NCBI RefSeq assembly: GCF_904846415.1
Contig: NZ_CAJHAR010000029.1
Coordinates: forward strand, 1 to 48,701
Source: Psychrobacter piscatorii
GTDB lineage: Bacteria > Pseudomonadota > Gammaproteobacteria > Pseudomonadales > Moraxellaceae
DNA length: 48,701 bases
Direction of reading: 5' to 3'
Positions 27,374-36,691 of this stretch are shown here, piece by piece. The notes under the pieces are model-generated. The model was not told the origin of the DNA, ran no database searches, and worked only from the letters and a program-made list of their open reading frames with translations. Each line of letters starts with the position of its first letter. Position 1 is the stretch's first letter. A program made the translations under genes and the position numbers.

Positions 27374-28165
27374 ATGCAAACAGCGATGAAAACGACCACA
27401 CAAACTGATTCAACATCGAGTGTACACCATAATATGAGCGAACAAGAGTGGCAGATGCGAGTAAATCTTGCCGCTTGTTATCGCTTGGTTGCTTCTTATG
27501 GTTGGGATGATCTGGTATTTACTCATATCTCAGCACGCGTACCAGGGACGGAAGATGAGTTCTTGATCAATCCTTATGGCATGCTATTTGAAGAGATCAC
27601 CGCCTCCAGCCTAGTCAAAGTCAATAAAGCGGGCGAAAAAGTCTCGCCATCAGCATTCAATGTCAATCCAGCAGGATTTATCATTCATAGTGCCGTACAC
27701 GAAGCCCGTGATGATGCGCACTGCGTGATTCATTTGCACACCAGCGATGGCGTAGCAGTCTCGGCGCAAGAGCAAGGCCTATTGCCTATCTCGCAGCAAT
27801 CATTATTTCCTTTGTCTAACTTGGCGTATCACGATTACGAAGGCGTTGCACTTAACCCCGAAGAAAAAGTCCGCTTGGTCGCTGATTTAGGTGACGCTCA
27901 CTTTATGATTTTACGCAATCATGGTCTGCTGACTTGTGCTGATACAGTCGCCGATGCGTTTTTGAATATGTATATTTTACAAAACGCCTGCGAGATTCAA
28001 ATTAAAGCGCAGAGCGGTGGCAGCGCATTGACGCCGATACCAGCACAAATATTGGCTGGTATTCAAGCGGCATCTGAGCAGGTGACCAGAGGGGCGAATG
28101 GTGATATCGCATGGCCTGCCTTATTAAGAAAGCTACGCCGTACTGACCCATCGTTTGAGGAGTGA
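27374..28165 (+). CDS. Class II aldolase/adducin-family protein
   Basis: A 263-residue protein of the aldolase II/adducin fold. The zinc-site histidines are in CVIHLHTSDG (about 114-123, HxH) and in the later ILRNHGLLT (about 178-186). DDLVFTHISARVPG near the start and FLINPYGMLFEEIT (phosphate/substrate loop) also fit the family. It resembles the larger unassigned branch of the family (about 250 residues) rather than fuculose-phosphate aldolase (about 215). A good AAAGGA site precedes the ATG. A strong terminator follows. The reaction and substrate are unknown; neighbours give no pathway. Confidence 0.88.
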   Translation: MQTAMKTTTQTDSTSSVHHNMSEQEWQMRVNLAACYRLVASYGWDDLVFTHISARVPGTEDEFLINPYGMLFEEITASSLVKVNKAGEKVSPSAFNVNPAGFIIHSAVHEARDDAHCVIHLHTSDGVAVSAQEQGLLPISQQSLFPLSNLAYHDYEGVALNPEEKVRLVADLGDAHFMILRNHGLLTCADTVADAFLNMYILQNACEIQIKAQSGGSALTPIPAQILAGIQAASEQVTRGANGDIAWPALLRKLRRTDPSFEE

Positions 28166-28295
28166 TTACATACGGGCAGCTTTGGATGAGTATTACCATA
28201 GCAGACGTGATATATATGCATAAGTAAAAGACACTTTGGTGATAACGATGGCTTATCTACCGTTTAGAACCCGCATTCTCTAAAAAAATGAATTC

Positions 28296-28336
28296 AAAAA
28301 ACGCAGGGTATCAAAAGATGCGCTGCGTTTTTTTTA
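28296..28336 (+). terminator. Rho-independent terminator after the aldolase-family gene
   Basis: AAAAAACGCAG (28296-28306) pairs with CTGCGTTTTTT (28323-28333) around a 16-nt loop, with the T-run continuing to 28336. The remaining gap to 28559 holds no gene and presumably carries the promoter of the sensor kinase. Confidence 0.88.
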
Positions 28337-28559
28337 TACATATCTAAAAATCCCTCTCGTTCAACCTTTCTCATTCTCCGTTTTTACAAGCCCTTTTCAA
28401 TAATCCAACTTTTATCAACCAGTATCTTCTTTGTCATCATATGTTCACAACTCGGCCGTATTCTTAAGCCCACTATAAATAGTTGCTGCGTATAACTTAT
28501 CTCTCTATCCATTAAGTGATTCATTGATACTAGTTAGTGCGTATATAGAAGGTGTGTTT

Positions 28560-30917
28560 ATGAGCGTTGCTGGCAGGCTTGGTAGTATCTCTACCCGTAT
28601 GCTGATTATTTTAGCGTTGGCTTTTTCACTGATTATCCTCATGGTGTACTTGGTCATAGAAACCCAAGGCAAGCCGCGCATTATGGAGATGACTTCAGAG
28701 ACTGTGGTTGAAACAGGCAACGAAGTCATCAATAGCATCATGGTGAGTATCAACCATGTCGATGGGCTGGCAAAGGCGAGCAGCACGATGGCGGGCGGTC
28801 TACCTAAAGAGGATGCACTCTACCAAGAAACCTTTGGCAACCTCATGCAACAAATGGATCAAAGAATCGTGGGTGGTGGGGTGTGGTTCGACCCAAATAT
28901 GTATGCCCAAGGTCAAGAGCGTCAGTCGTTTGTATGGGCGCGCGATGAGTCAGGCAGAATGCAGTCAGTGACGCGCTATGACCAAGTGAGCCAAACGCCC
29001 AATGCTTATTATCGAGACTGGTGGTATATCCCAGCGATGTATGCCAATCATGATCACTGCGTCTGGAGTCGGGCATACATCGATCCCACGAGCAATCAGC
29101 CAATGATGACTTGTGCTAAAGCGTTATACAACAGTAGCAATCAAGCGTTTGATGGCGTGGTGAGTTTTAACTTATTATTGGACAATCTTGATGCCGCCAT
29201 GAAGAGATGGCAAGAAAAAATAGGCGGCTATGTCTTTTTAGTTGACTTGGACAATCGATTTTTGACCTTTCCTGATCAGTCGCTTGTCACTCAAACAACA
29301 GCCAACAATCCACAAGGCGAGATGATGAACGCCAGTCAATTGGCGGCTATCAATCCTAGCTTTGCCCCAATCGCGGACAGTTTGGGTCGCATTAATGATA
29401 CGCTGATTGAGGATGCCACTGCCAAAGATAAAGGTCGCTTCACATTAGCGGCTCGTAGTATTTTGAGTACGACCAATCTGGGTAAAATAAGTGAGCAAGA
29501 ATCTGAGTTGCTCTCAGCGCTATTACTATTAAATATCGATCAAACTTTCAATTTAGTCGACAGTCATCTGGTCGATACCATTGCGGTACCCAATGATTTT
29601 GTCTTACAGCAGCCAGCCACCGCCTTCGTCTTTCGCATGCCATTTACTTATTGGAAAATGGTGATTGTAAAGCCCAATAGTGACTTGCTCAGCGTTGCAA
29701 ATGCTCTATCGAACCAGCTGATTCAAGCCATGCTGCTCGGTTTTATCCCTATTTTATTATTAACGGCATGGGTGTTCCGCAAGTACTTTACTCGTCCATT
29801 ACAACGTATGTCGCTTTTGGTGTCTGAGATGGGTGCTTTGATTGAAAAAAAACAATATCAAAAACTACTCGCACATAAGCTGCCCAGCTCAAGCGTGAGC
29901 GAAATCCAAATCATCAGTGAGCAGACCAACCAGTTGATTGATCGTGTCGTTGAGAACGAAGGCGCGCTTGCCGAAAACAATGTCCATCTAGAAAAACAAG
30001 TCGCTGCCCGTACCCAAGATTTACAGCAAGCGATGGATGAGCTAAAAGCCTCACAAGTACAATTAGTGCGCTCCGAAAAAATGGCAACCTTGGGTCAAAT
30101 GGTGGCAGGCGTGGCGCACGAGGTAAATACGCCACTGGGCTATGTACGCAGTAATATCGAACTGGTCGGTGACAATCTGATGCGTTTCGATGAGCTGATC
30201 AACCATACTGACCAGCTATTGCAGGCGCTAAAAGACTCCAATGCTGACCAAGCACAAGTAGCACAATTGACAGCGCAAACGCTACAGTGCTGTGAAGAGA
30301 TCAAAGAAGATGAAGTCAGTGAGGACTTGGCCGACTTGATCAAAGACAGTTTATACGGTGTTGACCAGATTGCTGAGCTGGTTGTTAGTTTGCGCGATTT
30401 TTCTAGAATTGATGAATCAAAAGTAAAAGACGTCGATATCAATGACTGTATCAATACCTCGCTGGTCATGGCGCGCAACAACCTTAAAACCCTAGATATT
30501 ACTACCAGCCTAGCGACACTGCCGCTGATTCAATGCAATCCCTCGCAAATCAATCAAGTGCTACTAAATTTATTCAACAATGCCGCTCAAGCCATAGCAC
30601 CTGATCATAAAGGCGAATTGCATATCACATCAGCGGTCGATGAGGGGCAGCAACACGTCGTGGTGCAGGTCACAGATAATGGTATTGGTATCAACGAACA
30701 GGCTTTAGAGCGTATCTTTGAGCCGTTTTTCACCACCAAAAAAGCAGGCGATGGGACGGGTTTGGGACTGGCGATCAGCACACAGATTATGGAGCAGCAT
30801 GGCGGCAGTATTGCAGCGACCTCCATCGTCGGCGAAGGTACGACTTTTACCATTATGCTGCCAATACAGTCGAAAACTTATGAGAATAAACCCTCCAAAA
30901 CCTTGTTTGAAGGTTGA
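28560..30917 (+). CDS. Large membrane sensor histidine kinase with periplasmic Cache-like domain
   Basis: A 785-residue kinase from ATG 28560 (AAGG eight bases upstream). A transmembrane helix at about 15-35 is followed by a 350-residue periplasmic region that looks like a double Cache sensor (GGVWFDPN, YYRDWWYIPAM, WSRAYIDPTSNQPMMTCAKAL, FDGVVSFNLLLD). A second helix lies near 390-410, then a HAMP-like linker and a coiled coil (EKQVAARTQDLQQAMDEL). The kinase core has MVAGVAHEVNTPLG with the His near 519, LLNLFNNAAQAI, TDNGIGI and GDGTGLGLAIS. It belongs to the HK4-like group. Such Cache kinases bind small ligands such as amino acids or carboxylates. The following two-receiver regulator, 33 bases away, is its obvious partner. 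Confidence 0.92.
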   Translation: MSVAGRLGSISTRMLIILALAFSLIILMVYLVIETQGKPRIMEMTSETVVETGNEVINSIMVSINHVDGLAKASSTMAGGLPKEDALYQETFGNLMQQMDQRIVGGGVWFDPNMYAQGQERQSFVWARDESGRMQSVTRYDQVSQTPNAYYRDWWYIPAMYANHDHCVWSRAYIDPTSNQPMMTCAKALYNSSNQAFDGVVSFNLLLDNLDAAMKRWQEKIGGYVFLVDLDNRFLTFPDQSLVTQTTANNPQGEMMNASQLAAINPSFAPIADSLGRINDTLIEDATAKDKGRFTLAARSILSTTNLGKISEQESELLSALLLLNIDQTFNLVDSHLVDTIAVPNDFVLQQPATAFVFRMPFTYWKMVIVKPNSDLLSVANALSNQLIQAMLLGFIPILLLTAWVFRKYFTRPLQRMSLLVSEMGALIEKKQYQKLLAHKLPSSSVSEIQIISEQTNQLIDRVVENEGALAENNVHLEKQVAARTQDLQQAMDELKASQVQLVRSEKMATLGQMVAGVAHEVNTPLGYVRSNIELVGDNLMRFDELINHTDQLLQALKDSNADQAQVAQLTAQTLQCCEEIKEDEVSEDLADLIKDSLYGVDQIAELVVSLRDFSRIDESKVKDVDINDCINTSLVMARNNLKTLDITTSLATLPLIQCNPSQINQVLLNLFNNAAQAIAPDHKGELHITSAVDEGQQHVVVQVTDNGIGINEQALERIFEPFFTTKKAGDGTGLGLAISTQIMEQHGGSIAATSIVGEGTTFTIMLPIQSKTYENKPSKTLFEG

Positions 30918-30950
30918 GATACTTCTCACCACTCACCTAAAGAGAGCATC

Positions 30951-31883
30951 ATGCAAAAACCAAAAATTGCTTTTATCGATGATGAGCCGCGCATATTACG
31001 CAGTCTAAAAATGCATTTTCGCCAGTCACACGACGTGTTTGTCACGACAGATGCCACTGAGCTTATGAAATATGTCAGTGAGCACGATGTACAAGTGGTC
31101 ATCAGCGACCAACGCATGCCGGATAAGCAAGGGACGGAAGTGTTGCGTGATATTAAAGAAGCTTCACCTAATACCATCCGTATCTTACTAACAGGCTATG
31201 CGGACCTCAATGCGGTGATTGACTCGGTCAATGACGGAGAGATTTACCGTTATATCACCAAGCCTTGGCAAAATAATGAGCTCAAAAAAATCGTAAATAA
31301 AGCCACAGACATTGCTCAGCAAACGCAAGATATTACCCAAAATATGAAGCAAGGGGATGAGTCTCAGAGCTTTATGAATGCTAGTAGCAAAAGAAATATA
31401 CTGGTATTGGATGATGATGAGAGCATCTATCAAGAAATAAAAAATCAGTTTAAAAGTACTTATACAGTGAGCTGGGCAAGCAACCTCGAGCAGGCTGCGA
31501 AGTTATTACAAAAAAAGAAGTTTGGTGTCACCATCACGGATGCGACGCTCAACGAAGAGAACATCACTCCTATTGTCTACGCCCTAAAAAATATCCAGCC
31601 CGATCTGATGGTACTGATGTTGACTGAATTTAAAGACGCCCACATGGTGATTGATCTCATCAATAAAGGGCAGGTGTATCGCTGTCTGCCACGTCCTACC
31701 AACTTCTCTATCATGAGTATCAGTCTTGACCGCGCCTTTGAGCATCACGAAAAACTGGTACAGCAGCCGATATTAGCAACTCGTCATCATGTTGAAGAAG
31801 TACCAGAAGCTGAGACTTTTAATTTTTCTGAAAGATTGAAGGGTTTCTTTGCCAAGTTTAGAGGCTGGCGCATGATGATGTAA
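30951..31883 (+). CDS. Response regulator with two receiver domains and no output domain
   Basis: A 310-residue protein. The first receiver (about 5-125) is canonical: Asp10-Asp11, Asp53 in VVISDQRMPDKQG, LLTGYADLN and RYITKPWQNNEL, the version common in RpfG-like regulators. The second (about 150-270) keeps VLDDDESIY and a possible acceptor Asp in TITDATLNEEN but replaces the usual switch and Lys region (LMLTEFKDA, CLPRPTN), so it may be degenerate. No DNA-binding, HD-GYP or GGDEF domain follows; the last 40 residues are basic. It pairs with the Cache kinase just upstream and may act through protein contacts or as a phosphate sink. Confidence 0.88.
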   Translation: MQKPKIAFIDDEPRILRSLKMHFRQSHDVFVTTDATELMKYVSEHDVQVVISDQRMPDKQGTEVLRDIKEASPNTIRILLTGYADLNAVIDSVNDGEIYRYITKPWQNNELKKIVNKATDIAQQTQDITQNMKQGDESQSFMNASSKRNILVLDDDESIYQEIKNQFKSTYTVSWASNLEQAAKLLQKKKFGVTITDATLNEENITPIVYALKNIQPDLMVLMLTEFKDAHMVIDLINKGQVYRCLPRPTNFSIMSISLDRAFEHHEKLVQQPILATRHHVEEVPEAETFNFSERLKGFFAKFRGWRMMM

Positions 31884-32006
31884 GGTATTCTGATTAAGAT
31901 GTTATATCAGATCAGTATATGATTGAGCATTATCTTTAATAAAGAATAAATACCCGTATTTATAAGAATTTGCGTGACATAATTACGGTATCGAGTGATA
32001 GGCGTA

Positions 32007-32780
32007 TTAAAACAATACGTTTATGTTTCTTATGATCATTATTAAACCACTAATCACCATTAGTATCAGAAGCATTATTCTAAACTGACTAATACTGATG
32101 CCAGCCAAAAAGCGTTTGCCAATGACGTTGCCAATAACGGCACCCAATCCTAATACCAGACCATACACACAGATCTTGACTGTGAGTATGCCAAAAAAGG
32201 CGTAGCTGACGACTTGTACAATACCGACAAAAAAAGAATTCGCCGTTTTGGTCGCAATCAGATTCTCTTTTTCTAGACCTGCATTCATATAAAAAGGGTT
32301 AAGGATAGGACCGAGGCCACCCACCAACGTGCTCATAAAGGCAATGAAAAAGCCCACAGGTACAAAACCTACTTTTGGCATATCAAACGTTTTACTTACT
32401 TTACCGAACTTGTATTGGAAAATAGTAGAGACTAAAAATGCACCTACCAATAATTGAATCCAACCTGCATCCAAACGGCTAAAGACCAATGCCGCCAACC
32501 ACGCTCCTACGATAGCACTTGGCACATAGTATTTGGTCAATGACCAGTCAATATCATGCCAAAATAAATAGAGCCGCGAGGCATTACTCATAAAGGTAGC
32601 CACGTTAATCACAGGTGGCGCAACCGCAGTTCCTATCATCGAAGAAGTCACTGGTATCAGCAGCATCGCACCGCCACCACCAGATATCGTAGAGATAATA
32701 AAAGCGATCATACCAGCACTAAATAGTCCTACTAAGTGCCACGTTGGAATGGTTTGCAATAAATCTAAAACAAGGGGCAC
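32007..32780 (-). CDS. TauE/SafE (TSUP) family permease
   Basis: A 257-residue membrane protein with about eight helices. The family marks are SGGGGAMLLIPV near residue 32 and GGLGPILNPFYMNAG near 154, the repeated glycine-rich loops of TSUP transporters. These move sulfite, sulfoacetate, taurine-derived or other organic anions. It lies downstream of the tct operon on the same strand, but a strong terminator (32908-32943) separates them, so it is probably transcribed on its own. The substrate cannot be assigned. The gap 31884-32006 to the convergent regulator gene has no gene. Confidence 0.88.
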   Translation of the reverse strand: MPLVLDLLQTIPTWHLVGLFSAGMIAFIISTISGGGGAMLLIPVTSSMIGTAVAPPVINVATFMSNASRLYLFWHDIDWSLTKYYVPSAIVGAWLAALVFSRLDAGWIQLLVGAFLVSTIFQYKFGKVSKTFDMPKVGFVPVGFFIAFMSTLVGGLGPILNPFYMNAGLEKENLIATKTANSFFVGIVQVVSYAFFGILTVKICVYGLVLGLGAVIGNVIGKRFLAGISISQFRIMLLILMVISGLIMIIRNINVLF

Positions 32781-32907
32781 TATAAAATCCTATTTCATGA
32801 GTGACATCAAGTAGTGATGTTTTGCTAATGTTGGACAGCTGATAAAAAAGTGAAGAGTGTTAAGGGCTTGTCCCTAATAACTATTGAAAGTAGGGTAAAA
32901 GTATCTC

Positions 32908-32943
32908 TAAAAAAACGGTGGCCATACCTGAGTATAACCACCG
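32908..32943 (-). terminator. Rho-independent terminator of the tct operon
   Basis: Read on the minus strand, CGGTGGTTATAC pairs with GTATGGCCACCG around TCAG (two G-T wobbles), directly followed by seven T. It starts 35 bases after the tctA stop. Confidence 0.92.
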
Positions 32944-32977
32944 CCGGAGAGACATTTAGAGATGAACTAGCAAAAAC

Positions 32978-34483
32978 TTATGCAGCAGTCTTCTTAAAGC
33001 GTTTACGATACATTTTACGAATGATTGGCATGAAGATCATGACCACGACCAGACCCCATAGTGATACGGTGATTGGGCTGCTCCACAGAATAGACATCTC
33101 ACCTTGAGAGATAGAGAGAGCACGACGTAGGTTAGACTCCATAAGCTCTCCTAGTACATAACCTAGGATAAGGGCTGATAATGGGAAATGCAGTTTACGT
33201 AAGAAATAACCGAAGATACCAAGTCCTACCATGAACACCATATCAAACGTTGTACTGTTGATAGAGTAGACACCAACGAAGCTGATAGCAGCGATTGATG
33301 GGATCAAGATATAGTTTGGTACATTCAGTAGCTTAGAGAAGAAACCAACCAAAGGGATGTTCATGACAAGCAAGATAACGTTACAGATGAACAATGAAGC
33401 AATAAGACCCCAAACGATATCTGGCTGCTCAGTAAATAACTGTGGACCTGGCGTGATGTTATACAACGTCAACGCACCCATCATAACCGCTGTGGTACCA
33501 GAACCAGGAACACCTAGGGTCAACATTGGTACAAATGAGCCACACGCTGATGCGTTATTAGCCGCTTCTGGTGACGCTAGGCCACGAAGATCACCTTCAC
33601 CGAATTTGCCACTGTCTCCAGCAATTTTACGTTCGCTAGCGTAGGTCATCGCACTGGCAATTGTAGCGCCTGCACCAGGTAGGATACCAACGAAGAAACC
33701 CATTGCACCACTACGCAACATAGCACCGATGGTGAAGAGAAATTCTTTCATATTAAATAAGCTACGCTTACCTTGCGCAACTATTTTACCACCCGTACTG
33801 GTTCTTTCGAGCAAAATTAAGATTTCACTGACACTAAAGAAACCAATAACGATCGTTGTGAATTGGATACCATCAGATAGGTTGACAGAGTCAAAAGTAT
33901 AGCGATAAATACCCGTCACTGCATCGACACCGACAGTCGCCAGACCCAAGCCAATCAAGGCTGATACTGCGGTCTTAATCGGTTGATCACCGACCAAACC
34001 ACTCAAGCAGCAAATCGCGAATACCATCAATACGAAGTATTCAGCAGGGCCAAAAGACACCGCCCATTTAGCCAGTAGCGGGGCGAACAAGACCACGCCA
34101 AGGGTTGCAATCGTCGAACCAATAAACGAGGCGACCGCAGAGATGGACAAAGCAATACCTGCCTTACCTTGCACCGCTAGCGGATTACCATCCAATGAGG
34201 TCATCACCGCCGCAGCAGACCCTGGTACGTTAAGTAGAATGGCAGAAATACGACCACCATACTCACAACCAAGATAAACAGCTGCCAGTAAGATCAGCGC
34301 ACTCTCTGGTGGCAGACCAAGGGCAAAAGCAAATGGTAGTAGGATTGCCACACCATTAATAGGGCCAAGGCCAGGCAACATACCCACAATCGTACCAATA
34401 AAAGCACCGATAAGCGCAATCAGTAAGTTTTTGGGCAACATCGCTACGCCGAAACCGTGCATTAAAAAATCAAAAGTTTCCAT
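32978..34483 (-). CDS. tctA: Tripartite tricarboxylate transporter, large permease TctA
   Basis: A 501-residue membrane protein, the standard length for TctA, with about twelve helices. The family signature is clear near the N-terminus: GTIVGMLPGLGPINGVAIL followed by YGGRISAILLNVPGSAAAV. The repeat-related GILPGAGATIAS and TLGVPGSGTTAVMMGAL come in the second half. It forms the pore together with TctB and takes solute from the periplasmic binding protein TctC, driven by a cation gradient. It follows tctB with only five bases between. The solute is a di- or tricarboxylate by family; the exact one is unknown. Confidence 0.95.
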   Translation of the reverse strand: METFDFLMHGFGVAMLPKNLLIALIGAFIGTIVGMLPGLGPINGVAILLPFAFALGLPPESALILLAAVYLGCEYGGRISAILLNVPGSAAAVMTSLDGNPLAVQGKAGIALSISAVASFIGSTIATLGVVLFAPLLAKWAVSFGPAEYFVLMVFAICCLSGLVGDQPIKTAVSALIGLGLATVGVDAVTGIYRYTFDSVNLSDGIQFTTIVIGFFSVSEILILLERTSTGGKIVAQGKRSLFNMKEFLFTIGAMLRSGAMGFFVGILPGAGATIASAMTYASERKIAGDSGKFGEGDLRGLASPEAANNASACGSFVPMLTLGVPGSGTTAVMMGALTLYNITPGPQLFTEQPDIVWGLIASLFICNVILLVMNIPLVGFFSKLLNVPNYILIPSIAAISFVGVYSINSTTFDMVFMVGLGIFGYFLRKLHFPLSALILGYVLGELMESNLRRALSISQGEMSILWSSPITVSLWGLVVVMIFMPIIRKMYRKRFKKTAA

Positions 34484-34488
34484 AATAG

Positions 34489-34944
34489 CTATCCCATTAT
34501 TCCTGATAATATTCCAAGTGGCAGAATGACGTCCAAAGCTATGTCAAATAAGACATACAGGGCGATACTGATCACAACTGAAAAGATAAGGCTTTTAACA
34601 GGGTTGCCTGCAAACAGTAGACCAACCGCAAAACACATCAGGGTGGTAGCAACAACAAAACCTAAAGGCTCAAAAATCAAACTATAAATCAATAATGCAC
34701 TGACACACAGAACCAGATTTCTAAGCACGACCTTGTTATAGCCTAAATCAATGACTTTGGTAAATCGTGCTGGACGAAAGGCAATAACCAAGGTCAAAAG
34801 TGCCATCAGTGAGAAAATTAAAATAGGATAGGGCCGAGGGCCGATAGGATCATAAGCAATGGGAGCAACGTAACCAATAGCCAAGTAGACCAAAAATAAG
34901 CTAAATAGTCCCATTAATCCGGAGAACGCACGTTCCATCGTCAT
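34489..34944 (-). CDS. tctB: Tripartite tricarboxylate transporter, small permease TctB
   Basis: A 151-residue protein with four hydrophobic segments. YDPIGPRPYPILIFSLMALLTL near residue 30 is the typical TctB loop after helix 1, and LGFVVATTLMCFAVGLLFAG matches helix 3. It sits between tctC and tctA; the tctC side is separated by 115 bases carrying two strong hairpins. Confidence 0.93.
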   Translation of the reverse strand: MTMERAFSGLMGLFSLFLVYLAIGYVAPIAYDPIGPRPYPILIFSLMALLTLVIAFRPARFTKVIDLGYNKVVLRNLVLCVSALLIYSLIFEPLGFVVATTLMCFAVGLLFAGNPVKSLIFSVVISIALYVLFDIALDVILPLGILSGIMG

Positions 34945-34967
34945 AGAGGTATTCCTTAAATTTTAAA

Positions 34968-35002
34968 TAAAAAGGTTGAGAGATGTCTCATCTTTCAACC
35001 TT
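34968..35002 (-). terminator. Attenuator-type hairpin between tctC and tctB
   Basis: On the minus strand AAGGTTGAAAGATG pairs with CATCTCTCAACCTT (one mismatch) around AGA and is followed by a short T-run and AT-rich bases. It is placed inside the operon after tctC, where partial termination would keep the binding protein more abundant than the membrane subunits. Confidence 0.75.
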
Positions 35003-35005
35003 CGA

Positions 35006-35030
35006 TGAATACTAAACAATTTAGTATTCA
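35006..35030 (-). other. Perfect 11-bp inverted repeat after tctC
   Basis: TGAATACTAAA and TTTAGTATTCA form a perfect 11-bp stem with a 3-nt loop, immediately upstream (in transcript order) of the attenuator hairpin. AT-rich and without its own T-run; probably an mRNA 3'-end stabiliser for the tctC message. Confidence 0.7.
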
Positions 35031-35059
35031 ATCATTAAGGGGATATAGTCTGGGTAATG

Positions 35060-36079
35060 CTATTGTGCAGCAGCATCAACAAGACCGTACTCAGCAGACA
35101 ACTCACGTAGCTCACCAGTACGCTTATAGACATACTGCTCAAGCTCATCGCCAGTCATAGAGAATGGTAGTAACTCTTGTTGTTCACGCAATTCGGCAAA
35201 TTTTGGATCAGCAAGCATTTTATCAAATGAGGCTTTCCACCAGTCGTAAGCGGCAGGGCTAACATCTGGCCCCATGTAGTAACCACGAACGACAGGCCAA
35301 GTCACATCGTAGCCTTGCTCGACTGCAGTAGGGATATCAGCCATAGAGCCACCCAATCTTTCATCTGCAAATACGGCCAATACACGTAATTTGCCAGCAG
35401 TAGCTTGTGGCATAATCTCAGCGATACCAGCACTCACAACAGTGACATGGTTACCCATTACTGCCGTAATTGCCTCACCGCCGCCTTCCATCGCAACATA
35501 AGTCATGTCGCTTGGATTAACACCAACGGCTTTGGCCAAAATAGCGGTTTGCATCCAGTCCTGACCACCAACACTACCACCAGCAGCGAAACTGATTGCT
35601 TTTGGATTTGATTTAAGCTCAGCGACCAATCCTGCTAGATCTTTGATTGGCGAGTCAGCATTGACAGCAATAGCACCGTAATCAGTACCAACGGCTGCTA
35701 GCCATTTCACGTCTTTTTCAGTGAATTTACCAAATTTACCTTGTGATAAGTTCAGGATTGATCCTGTTGAAAACGCGATGATAGCGTCTTCATTGCTGCG
35801 GTCATTGGCAACAATTTTGTTATATGCAACAGCACCTACGCCGCCTGGCATATAAGTGACGCGCATTGGATCTGTCAATATTCCCGTGTCTCTTAGACCT
35901 GACTGAGCAAGCTTACAAGTCAAGTCAAAGCCGCCGCCTGGTTTTGCTGGAGCGATACATTCTGGACGTGAAGGACCTGCAAACTCATCTGCACCTGCGC
36001 TCGCAGTTTCGTTAGCATTGTTACAAGCTGTCAAGGTAAGTACAGATAGACCAAGCGCTAGATAGGATAGTTTTTTCAC
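35060..36079 (-). CDS. tctC: Tripartite tricarboxylate transporter, periplasmic binding protein TctC (BUG family)
   Basis: A 339-residue predicted lipoprotein beginning at GTG 36079, with AAGGAG six bases upstream. The signal ends LTLTAC with Cys19. The BUG-family loop CIAPAKPGGGFDLTCKL near residue 40 binds the carboxylate. VTYMPGGVGAVAYNKI, then FAAGGSVGGQDW and the region around VAMEGGGEAITAVMGNHV follow the family order. It delivers the solute to TctA/TctB. TctC proteins are usually released by Sec; a lipid anchor is a minor variation. Confidence 0.94.
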   Translation of the reverse strand: MKKLSYLALGLSVLTLTACNNANETASAGADEFAGPSRPECIAPAKPGGGFDLTCKLAQSGLRDTGILTDPMRVTYMPGGVGAVAYNKIVANDRSNEDAIIAFSTGSILNLSQGKFGKFTEKDVKWLAAVGTDYGAIAVNADSPIKDLAGLVAELKSNPKAISFAAGGSVGGQDWMQTAILAKAVGVNPSDMTYVAMEGGGEAITAVMGNHVTVVSAGIAEIMPQATAGKLRVLAVFADERLGGSMADIPTAVEQGYDVTWPVVRGYYMGPDVSPAAYDWWKASFDKMLADPKFAELREQQELLPFSMTGDELEQYVYKRTGELRELSAEYGLVDAAAQ

Positions 36080-36250
36080 ACGACACTCCTTGTGTGTATT
36101 TTTTCAGTAAAAATCAATAAAATTTTGATTGAAAGGATAGGGCGACTATACAAAAAGTTGGAAGCAGACCAATAATGTTACCAACCTTTACAACAGTAGT
36201 CTTTTTGTTCACTTTGCAAAAGTAACAGAATAATTTAGAAATAACAAGAA

Positions 36251-36266
36251 ACATATGTATGTATGT
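36251..36266. promoter_or_regulatory. Candidate operator upstream of tctC
   Basis: Plus-strand ACATATGTATGTATGT (reverse complement ACATACATACATATGT) lies 172 bases before the tctC start. It matches 15 of 16 bases with the motif at 38022-38037 in front of the MatC-like gene. It is the only feature I would single out in the 612-base gap 36080-36691, apart from short repeats near its far end. Binding by the adjacent GntR protein is inference; the motif is partly simple-sequence. Confidence 0.4.
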
Positions 36267-36602
36267 ATGAATTTTTTCTAAGTAGCAGTATTAGCTATCT
36301 GACGAGTCGCACAAATGGCTATTTCAATGTGAAGTCACAAAGAAACCAGTTTGGGTCTGTAGATGAAATTTTATAATACCAACAATAACAAAAGGTTATG
36401 GTTTATCGTAAATAGCGCATATTGTTAATTGGCATAAAAATGATTTTCATTTCAAAGCGGGCAGCTTAATGGTAGGGGTAGGATAGATGAGGTGAGCGAC
36501 AAAGCTTATGCTGTATTTTGACTACAAAGACTATCTGACAGACATAAAAATACACGCATTCTAGGAATGTTTTGCTAAATGAATACGTCTTTTACTGTGA
36601 TT

Positions 36603-36656
36603 TGTTTGTTGTCATCTGTTTGTTGTCATTTGTCTGGATCGTATGCAATGGCATAC
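36603..36656. repeat. Short tandem repeat and hairpin downstream of the MatC-like gene
   Basis: TGTTTGTTGTCAT occurs twice with a 14-base period (36603-36615 and 36617-36629). It is followed by a perfect GTATGC-AATG-GCATAC hairpin at 36641-36656. The hairpin lies 36 bases beyond the stop of the minus-strand permease but lacks a T-run, so a terminator role is uncertain. Confidence 0.45.
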
Positions 36657-36691
36657 ACATGATCCCTATTGCTGTCTTTTTTCAATAAAAA

